Shown here piece after piece: positions 1-4,861 of a stretch of 7,462 nt of DNA (its first letter is position 1; the number at the start of each line of letters is the position of its first letter). Below the pieces are notes generated by a model. It had not been told where the DNA came from. It made no database searches and worked only from the letters and a program-made list of their open reading frames with translations. Position numbers and translations under genes: made by a program. The stretch is taken from the NCBI GenBank assembly GCA_022428185.1, contig JAKMCZ010000026.1, forward strand, positions 1 to 7,462, in the 5' to 3' direction. This DNA comes from Alphaproteobacteria bacterium (GTDB lineage: Bacteria; Pseudomonadota; Alphaproteobacteria; RS24).

Positions 1-926
1 GTCTGGCAAAGCTGATGCGGGCTGAAAATGTTGACCTCATTCATGGCCGTTCGCGTGCGCCCTGTTGGTCGGCGTTGTTTGCCGCCAAGCGCACAAATAG
101 ACCCTATGTCACAACTTTTCATTCGACGGTGCATGAAAAGCCGAAAGCCAAAATCTTGTATAATTCATCGCTGGTGCGTGGGCAGGTGAGCATTGCCAAT
201 TCGCATTTCACTGCCGCGCGCATTGAGGCGGTCTATCCCTGGGCGGCATCGCGCTTGCGGGTTATCCCGCGTGGCTGCGATGAGCAAGCGCTGGCTCCGG
301 AAAATTTTTCTGCTGCCGATAAAGCTGCCAAGCGCGCTGCTTGGGGGGTCGGTGACAGCGATTTTGTCATTATATGTCCGGCTCGGGTGACGCATCTGAA
401 GGGTCAACATGTGCTGATTGCGGCGCTTGGCCTATTGGCCTCAGACAAAAAACCGAAACTGGTTCTGGTCGGCAGCGCGCAGGGGCGCGATGATTATGTT
501 GCCGAGCTGAAAAGCCAGGCGGCGGCTTTGGGTTTTGGCGACCGGCTGGTGATGACCGGCCTTGAAACGGATATGGCTTCGGCTTATGCGGCGGCGGATC
601 TGGCCATTGTACCGACCATTCGCCCCGAGCCTTTCGGGCGCACCATTATTGAAGCGCAAGCGGCCGGTCTGCCGGTTATCGGTTCTGATGCGGGGGGCTA
701 TCGCGAGACGATTATCGCCCAATCGCCTGCCAAAGGCGGCACGGGCTGGCTGGCGCGGATTAATAATGCCGAGGCATTGGCGGCGGCGATTGAGGCTGCT
801 CTGGCCATGTCGCCGGAGGATTTGGCGGCGATGGGCCAGAATGGCCGCGCCAATGTGTTGGCCAATTATACGCGCACCGCCATGTGCCAACGCACGTTGA
901 ATGTCTATCGGGAGCTTATTCTATGA
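1..926 (+). CDS. Glycosyltransferase family 4 (GT-B fold), 5'-truncated by the window edge
   Basis: The reading frame is open from base 3, so the true start lies upstream; 307 residues are visible. Seen: near the left edge a DLIHGRSRAP segment, typical of the N-terminal acceptor domain of GT4 enzymes. The C-terminal donor-binding half begins around visible residue 120 with an ARVTHLKGQHVLI segment. It carries the family E-x7-E signature in PEPFGRTIIEA (Glu at visible residues 209 and 217), followed by GLPVIGSDAGGYRETI. Family knowledge: these retaining enzymes transfer a sugar from a nucleotide-sugar, often onto lipopolysaccharide core or other surface glycans, at the cytoplasmic face of the inner membrane. 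Donor and acceptor cannot be told from sequence. The stop overlaps the start of the next gene (ATGA at 923-926), so the two are probably translationally coupled. The family call is firm; an LPS-core role is inference. Confidence 0.9.
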   Translation, partial: LAKLMRAENVDLIHGRSRAPCWSALFAAKRTNRPYVTTFHSTVHEKPKAKILYNSSLVRGQVSIANSHFTAARIEAVYPWAASRLRVIPRGCDEQALAPENFSAADKAAKRAAWGVGDSDFVIICPARVTHLKGQHVLIAALGLLASDKKPKLVLVGSAQGRDDYVAELKSQAAALGFGDRLVMTGLETDMASAYAAADLAIVPTIRPEPFGRTIIEAQAAGLPVIGSDAGGYRETIIAQSPAKGGTGWLARINNAEALAAAIEAALAMSPEDLAAMGQNGRANVLANYTRTAMCQRTLNVYRELIL

Positions 927-1243
927 CGCGCGCCATTAAGGAACCGGGCGGCGTGTTGCTTATTGGTGTCGGTTTGGACGATATTGCACTGGACGCGGCC
1001 TTGCGCGAGATATACGCAGATGCGTCATCGCTCACCGTATTGGTCGATGGGCAACAACAAAAACGCTCCCTTAAAGCTGACGACATATGGGTCTATTCGC
1101 GGCTTGGCTTGCGCGGCGCATTGGCTTTGATAAGGCGCATTGCATGGCGTCGATTTGATGCGGTTTATCAGCCTAACCCGCACCATTTACCCTATTTGAA
1201 ATTTTTCATCTGGCCGCGCCCGAACTGGCTAAATACGGTTTGA
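923..1243 (+). CDS. Small hypothetical protein coupled to the glycosyltransferase
   Basis: A 106-residue protein that I do not recognise. The start at 923 is chosen because its ATG overlaps the TGA of the upstream glycosyltransferase, a common coupling arrangement; an ATG at 884 in the same frame would overlap that gene by 43 bases and is less likely. Seen: a hydrophobic VLLIGVGLDDIALDAALREI stretch at about residues 10-29, resembling the first beta-strand, glycine turn and helix of a Rossmann-like domain. A basic segment (RRIAWRRFDAVYQPNPHH) lies near residues 70-90, and the end is aromatic and proline-rich (FFIWPRPNWL). There is no clear signal peptide or transmembrane helix. The N-terminus loosely recalls heptosyltransferase (GT9) folds, but the protein is about a third of their length and shows no donor-site motif. 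It could be a glycan-synthesis accessory protein or a degenerate glycosyltransferase half; function unknown. Confidence 0.65.
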   Translation: MTRAIKEPGGVLLIGVGLDDIALDAALREIYADASSLTVLVDGQQQKRSLKADDIWVYSRLGLRGALALIRRIAWRRFDAVYQPNPHHLPYLKFFIWPRPNWLNTV

Positions 1244-1302
1244 GGAAAGCTGACACGATGCTTTATCAAGGCTAAATCGCGATTTTTCCTGATGATTTCT
1301 CG

Positions 1303-1330
1303 TTGACTTCGCAGCCATATCGCCTAAACC
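1303..1330 (+). promoter_or_regulatory. Candidate sigma70-type promoter for infC
   Basis: TTGACT at 1303-1308 is a near-consensus -35 box. The best-spaced -10 candidate is TAAACC at 1325-1330 (16-bp spacer), which is weak. Transcription would start near 1337 and give a leader of about 50 nt before the ATA start. A strong -35 with a loose -10 is common in alphaproteobacteria. This is a pattern match only. Transcription from upstream is also possible, since no convincing terminator lies between 1243 and here. Confidence 0.35.
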
Positions 1331-1373
1331 TAGCCGTCATCGGCCAGCAAAAGCCGTTAAAGGCAACAGCAAT

Positions 1374-1388
1374 AGGAGCGAAGCCATA
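1374..1388 (+). promoter_or_regulatory. Shine-Dalgarno plus non-canonical ATA start of infC
   Basis: AGGAG at 1374-1378 is followed by a 7-nt spacer and ATA at 1386-1388, which is ideal spacing. The same frame has no ATG, GTG or TTG between the upstream stop at 1293-1295 and the ATG at 1446, and nothing in front of that ATG resembles a Shine-Dalgarno. The site therefore decides the start of infC. It also implies IF3 autoregulation, because IF3 discriminates against non-standard start codons (established for the AUU start of E. coli infC). Confidence 0.85.
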
Positions 1389-1925
1389 GCACGTAGACCA
1401 CACGCCGCGCAGCCCCAGCGACAGCAAGGCCCGCGCGTCAATCGAATGATTACATCGCCGAAAGTTTTACTTATCGGCGCTCAGGGTGAAAAAATGGGCG
1501 AAGTCGACACGGATTCGGCGGTCGCCATGGCAGAAGAAGAAGGCCTTGATTTGGTCGAAGTATCGCCAAATGCCAACCCGCCAGTTTGCAAAATTCTCGA
1601 TTATGGCAAGCTCAAATATCAAGAACAGAAAAAGGCCAGTGAGGCGCGCAAGCGTCAAAAAACGGTCGATGTCAAAGAAATAAAAATGCGGCCGAATATC
1701 GACACGCACGACTATGACGTCAAAATGCGAAATGTGGTCAAATTCCTTGAGGGTGGCGACAAAGTGAAAGTCACCATGCGTTTTCGTGGTCGCGAAATGG
1801 CGCATCAGGAATTGGGCATGGATGTGCTCAATCGGGTGCGCGACGATGTCGATGAATTATCAAAAGTCGAGGCGGTTCCGAAAATGGAAGGCCGCCAAAT
1901 GACGATGGTGCTGGCGCCCAGATAG
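1386..1925 (+). CDS. infC: Translation initiation factor IF-3
   Basis: IF3 binds the 30S subunit, keeps 50S away and proofreads the start codon and initiator tRNA. With the ATA start at 1386 the protein has 179 residues, essentially the E. coli length (180). It begins (M)ARRPHAAQPQRQQGPRVNRMI, the expected N-terminus; starting at the ATG at 1446 would remove 20 residues including the conserved GPRVN motif. The N-domain (about 16-86) contains KVLLIGAQGEKMG and GLDLVEVSPNANPPVCKILDYG. The linker is rich in Lys, Arg and Glu. The C-domain (about 94-179) contains KEIKMRPNIDTHDYDVK and KVKVTMRFRGREMAH, and the protein ends in MTMVLAPR. Start evidence is a well-spaced AGGAG. The usual downstream partners rpmI and rplT are displaced by an opposing gene whose stop lies 4 bp away. 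No intrinsic terminator is visible after infC. Likely autoregulated through the rare start codon. Confidence 0.97.
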   Translation: MARRPHAAQPQRQQGPRVNRMITSPKVLLIGAQGEKMGEVDTDSAVAMAEEEGLDLVEVSPNANPPVCKILDYGKLKYQEQKKASEARKRQKTVDVKEIKMRPNIDTHDYDVKMRNVVKFLEGGDKVKVTMRFRGREMAHQELGMDVLNRVRDDVDELSKVEAVPKMEGRQMTMVLAPR

Positions 1926-1929
1926 GCTG

Positions 1930-2871
1930 TTAAAGCTGTTTTAGAATATCGGGGCGGTCGGTAATCAAATCATCGACGCCCAAATCAGCCAGCCGTTGCA
2001 TTTCGGCTTCATCGTTCACCGTCCAAGCCGAGACACGAAGGCCCAAACCACGCGCCACCGCCATAGTTTCCTCTGTTACATCGCGCCAATCGGCAAACCA
2101 GCCAGTGCCGCCTTTGGCCCCAATGGCGCGCAAAACACGCTCACCATGCGTTTTGCCGTCCATATCACGCCAATCCATATCGTCCCACCACGGTGCGCCA
2201 TCGCGCGAGGCGGCGCGAATGACAGCCGCCATACCGCCCGGCTTATCATTGGCCGCGCTTTCATGCTCGGGGTCGGTTTCGGCAAAACCCATCGTCGTAT
2301 AGGCGTGGCGCATCTCCGGAAAAGCAGCGCGCACCTTATTGATGCATCGCCAATCAAAAGAAATAACAATATGGCGCTCCGCGACGCGCGAGCTGCTTAA
2401 AGCGTCAATATAAAGCGCCGCGAGCGTTTCAGCCTGCGCCGCGTCCACCAAACCGGTTTTTAGCTCGGCATAAGCGCGGAAATGCTCTGGTGTCTGCGCC
2501 AGCATCTCATCAAAAGCGGCGAGCGTCGGAATTTGCGCGCCGTCAATCGCGTGACGCTGGGCGCGTTTTTGTGCGTATGCCGAACCGATTTGCAAACGCC
2601 CGACATCATAAGTGGCAAGGTCCGGCAAATTCAGCGCATCAATGCGCGGTGTCGGTTTTTCAAGAAAAACGCCGTCAAGCCGCGTCGCTACGGGCTTTAA
2701 GCGTGCATCATGGTGAATCACCAACTTCCCGTCCGCACTGGCTTGCAAATCGAACTCGATACCGTCGACACCCAATTCAATGGCCTGCCCAAACGCCTCA
2801 AGCGTGTTTTCCGGCCACAAATCGGCGCCCCCGCGATGGGCAATATTGAGTGGTTTTGCCATTTTTCTCAT
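1930..2871 (-). CDS. Glycerophosphodiester phosphodiesterase, cytosolic type
   Basis: A 313-residue GDPD-family TIM-barrel enzyme. It hydrolyses glycerophosphodiesters from phospholipid turnover to glycerol-3-phosphate and an alcohol. Seen: the N-terminal catalytic signature HRGGADLWPENT (His12, Arg13, Glu21, Asn22, Thr23), GVDGIEFDLQASADGKLVIHHD with metal ligands Glu39 and Asp41 and catalytic His54, AELKTG with Glu136 and Lys138, and a C-terminal WTVND followed by GVDDLITDRPDIL. No signal peptide precedes the catalytic core, so it should be cytosolic like UgpQ rather than periplasmic like GlpQ. The start is uncertain by three residues: ATG at 2871 and ATG at 2862 are both possible, with purine-rich GAAGAGA just upstream. 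No transport genes of the ugp type lie beside it, so the substrate source is unknown. It is transcribed against infC and away from rpmI, splitting the translation cluster. Confidence 0.93.
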   Translation of the reverse strand: MRKMAKPLNIAHRGGADLWPENTLEAFGQAIELGVDGIEFDLQASADGKLVIHHDARLKPVATRLDGVFLEKPTPRIDALNLPDLATYDVGRLQIGSAYAQKRAQRHAIDGAQIPTLAAFDEMLAQTPEHFRAYAELKTGLVDAAQAETLAALYIDALSSSRVAERHIVISFDWRCINKVRAAFPEMRHAYTTMGFAETDPEHESAANDKPGGMAAVIRAASRDGAPWWDDMDWRDMDGKTHGERVLRAIGAKGGTGWFADWRDVTEETMAVARGLGLRVSAWTVNDEAEMQRLADLGVDDLITDRPDILKQL

Positions 2872-2884
2872 TCTCTTCGCACGC

Positions 2885-2912
2885 TTGCATTTTATCGCCT
2901 ATCGCGTATAAC
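2885..2912 (+). promoter_or_regulatory. Candidate promoter for rpmI-rplT
   Basis: TTGCAT at 2885-2890 and TATAAC at 2907-2912 are separated by 16 bp (17 bp if the -35 is read as CTTGCA). Transcription would start near 2919, giving a leader of about 90 nt before rpmI. The site lies in the divergent region between the phosphodiesterase start and rpmI, so it probably overlaps the control region of the minus-strand gene, for which I could not find a clear promoter. Sequence match only. Confidence 0.5.
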
Positions 2913-2920
2913 ACCCGCTG

Positions 2921-2960
2921 CTTCAGGCGCATAGCGTTTTGAAGTCGGTCGGCTGGCCGA
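2921..2960 (+). promoter_or_regulatory. Two short hairpins in the rpmI leader
   Basis: CTTCA at 2921-2925 can pair with TGAAG at 2940-2944. Inside it CGC (2928-2930) pairs with GCG (2934-2936) around a 3-nt loop. A second stem, TCGG (2949-2952) with CCGA (2957-2960), follows at once. No T-run follows, so neither is a terminator. In E. coli and Bacillus, L20 represses its own operon through structures in the leader, so this RNA is a candidate L20 target. The stems are short and could be chance. Confidence 0.25.
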
Positions 2961-3011
2961 TAAGGGCTGCCAAGTCGATTGTTGACGAAATCCAATTTGG
3001 AAGGACACGAA

Positions 3012-3209
3012 ATGCCCAAAATGAAGACCAAATCAGGGGCCAAAAAGCGTTTTAAGCTGACGGCTTCTGGCAAGGTGCGCGCCGGACAGGCAGGAAAACG
3101 CCACGGCATGATTAAACGCACCAATAAGCAGCTTCGCAATCAGCGCGGCACGACGGTTTTGTCGCCGCAAGACGCGAAAATCGCGCGCAAATTCCTACCC
3201 AACGGTTAA
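3012..3209 (+). CDS. rpmI: 50S ribosomal protein L35
   Basis: A 65-residue, very basic protein of the large subunit with the standard L35 length and sequence: MPKMKTKSGAKKRFKLTASG at the N-terminus, then KVRAGQAGKRHGM and KRTNKQLRNQRGT. The start at 3012 is preceded by GGAAGGA (2999-3005) with a 6-nt gap. A TTG 33 bases upstream in the same frame (2979) would add an unrelated extension and is rejected. rplT begins 12 bases after the stop, and its Shine-Dalgarno overlaps the rpmI stop codon, so the two are co-transcribed and probably translationally coupled, the usual pairing in bacteria. Confidence 0.98.
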   Translation: MPKMKTKSGAKKRFKLTASGKVRAGQAGKRHGMIKRTNKQLRNQRGTTVLSPQDAKIARKFLPNG

Positions 3210-3221
3210 GGAGGAGAAGAT

Positions 3222-3578
3222 ATGTCTCGTGTGAAACGCGGCGTGACTTCCCATGCACGCCATAAAAAAGTTCTCGCTAAGGCCAAAGGTTATTATGGCC
3301 GCCGCAAAAATACCATTAAGGTCGCCAAACAAGCAGTCACCAAAGCTGGGCAATATGCCTATCGTGATCGCCGTGCGCGCAAGCGCAATTTCCGCGCCTT
3401 GTGGATTCAACGTATCAATGCCGCTTCGCGCTCGCATGGGCTGGCCTATGGTCAGTTTATCAACGGGCTGGGAAAAGCCGGTATCGAAGTAGACCGCAAA
3501 GTGCTGGCCGATTTGGCCGTGCATGAGCCATTGGCTTTTGAGGCGTTGGTCGGCAAAGCCCGCGCCGCGCTCGGTTAA
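3222..3578 (+). CDS. rplT: 50S ribosomal protein L20
   Basis: A 118-residue protein of the usual L20 length. It binds 23S rRNA early and is needed for 50S assembly. Seen: N-terminal SRVKRGVTSHARHKKVLAKA, the conserved KGYYGRRKNTIKVAKQAV, then YRDRRARKRNFRALWIQRIN and SHGLAYGQFINGL. The long basic N-terminal arm threads into rRNA; the C-terminal globular part (about 60-118) is the region that recognises leader RNA in known L20 autoregulation. A strong Shine-Dalgarno AAGGAGG (3208-3214) sits 7 nt before the ATG and overlaps the rpmI stop. The operon probably ends, at least partly, at the intrinsic terminator at 3628-3682. Confidence 0.98.
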   Translation: MSRVKRGVTSHARHKKVLAKAKGYYGRRKNTIKVAKQAVTKAGQYAYRDRRARKRNFRALWIQRINAASRSHGLAYGQFINGLGKAGIEVDRKVLADLAVHEPLAFEALVGKARAALG

Positions 3579-3594
3579 TTTCGACTAAAAGCAT

Positions 3595-3626
3595 TTGACG
3601 GGGTCAATGCACCCCTGCAACATATT
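3595..3626 (+). promoter_or_regulatory. Candidate pheST promoter upstream of the terminator hairpin
   Basis: TTGACG at 3595-3600 is a good -35 box. The -10 is poor: AACATA at 3619-3624 (18-bp spacer) or CATATT at 3621-3626 (20-bp spacer). If used, transcription would start close to 3630, nearly at the first base of the terminator stem, so the RNA would open with that hairpin. Weak evidence. Confidence 0.3.
3600..3615 (+). promoter_or_regulatory. Small GC-rich hairpin between rplT and pheS
   Basis: GGGGT (3600-3604) pairs with ACCCC (3611-3615) around the loop CAATGC. No T-run follows. The same downstream arm, read as CACCC (3610-3614), can instead pair with GGGTG (3667-3671), which is part of the closing arm of the terminator. 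The two structures could therefore be mutually exclusive on a transcript that reads through from rplT. Five base pairs each way is modest support. Confidence 0.35.
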
Positions 3627-3627
3627 C

Positions 3628-3682
3628 CCGCCCGCATCAAAAACAGGTTTCGGCCTGAACAGATGCGGGTGGTTTTTTATTT
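3628..3682 (+). terminator. Strong intrinsic terminator or attenuator between rplT and pheS
   Basis: Bases 3628-3638 pair with 3662-3672 in an 11-bp stem with one G-U pair; its core is the perfect 8-bp match CCCGCATC / GATGCGGG. An inner stem CAGG (3644-3647) / CCTG (3654-3657) caps it with a 6-nt loop. The outer stem runs straight into TTTTTTATTT (3673-3682). This is a textbook rho-independent terminator and would end the rpmI-rplT transcript. Because pheS starts only 27 bases later, with no good promoter in between, some read-through or a regulated escape is needed for pheST, as in known pheST attenuators of enteric bacteria. Confidence 0.85.
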
Positions 3683-3708
3683 ATGACGAGTTGAAGCGAC
3701 GAATTGAG

Positions 3709-4851
3709 ATGAGCGGCGACACCCAAAAACAAGCAGGGCAATTGGAAACCAAAATTGTGGCTGCGATTGACGCGACCACAGATGCGACTGCATTGGAAGC
3801 CGTGCGCGTCGGCAGTCTCGGTAAAAAAGGCTCAGTGTCGGCACTGTTGAAAACATTGGGCGGCATGAGCGCTGAAGAGCGCCAGCTTAATGGCCCGCTA
3901 TTTAATGCCCTGCGCGATAAAATCGCCGAGGCAATAGCCGCGAAAAAGACCGAATTGGACGCAGCCGCGCTCAATGCGCGTCTTGCCGAAGAGACGATGG
4001 ACATGACCCTGCCGGTCGATAGCGATCCGCAATTTGAAGGCCGTATTCATCCGGTTAGTCAGGTGATGGAAGAATTGTCGGCAATTTTTGCCGATATGGG
4101 CTTCGATGTCGCCGAAGGGCCCGACATTGAAAGTCAGTTTTATAATTTCTCGGCTTTGAATATCCCCGAAGCGCATCCGGCGCGACAAATGCATGACACA
4201 TTTTACTTAAAAGCCGAAGAAGATGGCGACGCACTGGTATTGCGCACCCATACCTCGCCGGTGCAAGTGCGTACCATGCAGCAAGGGCAGGCCGAAAAAA
4301 GTGGCCCGCCTTTCCGTTTTATCGCGCCCGGGCGCACTTATCGTTGCGATAGCGACCAAACCCACACCCCAATGTTCCATCAGATTGAGGGTTTGGTGGT
4401 CGATGAGAGCACCCATATGGGGCATTTGAAGCACACGCTGGAAACCTTTTTGGCGGCATTTTTCGAGCTCGACGACATCGCCATTCGGTTTCGCCCCAGC
4501 TATTTTCCGTTTACCGAGCCGAGCATGGAAATCGACATGCAGTGCCATCGCGATGGCGAGCGTCTGGTGGTCGGCAGTGGTGATGAGTGGATGGAAATCG
4601 GTGGTTCGGGCATGGTTAACCCCCATGTGCTGCGCCATGCCGGCATTGATGCCGATAAATATCAAGGTTTTGCATTTGGCATGGGTATTGACCGCTTGGC
4701 GATGTTGAAATATGGCGCGCCTGATTTGCGCGCTTTCTTTGAGGCGGACTTGCGCTGGCTCAAACATTACGGCTTTTTGCCGATAGATGTGCCGGGACTG
4801 GCTGCCGGTCTGTCGAATAAAACGCTCGCCAATATCAATAAAGCGACATGA
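3709..4851 (+). CDS. pheS: Phenylalanine--tRNA ligase alpha subunit
   Basis: The catalytic subunit of the cytosolic alpha2-beta2 enzyme that charges tRNA-Phe using ATP. With the ATG at 3709 it has 380 residues, slightly longer than usual. Seen: an N-terminal helical, tRNA-binding coiled-coil region (about 1-95) with VGSLGKKGSVSALLKTLGG; class II motif 2 at FIAPGRTYRCDSDQTHTPMF (about 204-223); the Phe-pocket strand FPFTEPS (266-272); and motif 3 in GGSGMVNPHVL (298-308) plus FAFGMGIDRLAML (321-333). The protein ends about 11 residues beyond the GLAAGLS where homologues commonly stop; this tail (NKTLANINKAT) looks lineage-specific. No good Shine-Dalgarno precedes 3709, and the frame is open back to a TTG at 3595, but the added residues would be encoded by the terminator hairpin, so 3709 is preferred. 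pheT follows after a 10-base gap. Confidence 0.96.
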   Translation: MSGDTQKQAGQLETKIVAAIDATTDATALEAVRVGSLGKKGSVSALLKTLGGMSAEERQLNGPLFNALRDKIAEAIAAKKTELDAAALNARLAEETMDMTLPVDSDPQFEGRIHPVSQVMEELSAIFADMGFDVAEGPDIESQFYNFSALNIPEAHPARQMHDTFYLKAEEDGDALVLRTHTSPVQVRTMQQGQAEKSGPPFRFIAPGRTYRCDSDQTHTPMFHQIEGLVVDESTHMGHLKHTLETFLAAFFELDDIAIRFRPSYFPFTEPSMEIDMQCHRDGERLVVGSGDEWMEIGGSGMVNPHVLRHAGIDADKYQGFAFGMGIDRLAMLKYGAPDLRAFFEADLRWLKHYGFLPIDVPGLAAGLSNKTLANINKAT

Positions 4852-4861
4852 GGGGGATAAG

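Noticed and set aside
1246..1264. AAAGC...GCTTT inverted repeat as a terminator of the glycosyltransferase operon
   Set aside because: A 5-bp AT-rich stem with a 9-nt loop and no adequate T-tract is too weak to call.
2798..3139. A minus-strand frame spanning the start of the phosphodiesterase gene and rpmI
   Set aside because: It overlaps the rpmI coding region and the well-supported phosphodiesterase N-terminus in another frame, and shows no family resemblance.
3663..3686. A seven-codon mini-frame (MRVVFYL) in the terminator, considered as a pheST leader peptide
   Set aside because: It has one Phe codon and no Shine-Dalgarno, and it lies in the closing arm of the hairpin and the T-run, too late to control folding as a classic leader peptide would.
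3579..3708. T-box riboswitch upstream of pheS
   Set aside because: The gap is too short, lacks the conserved T-box sequence and specifier-loop layout, and T-boxes on pheST are mainly a Gram-positive feature.
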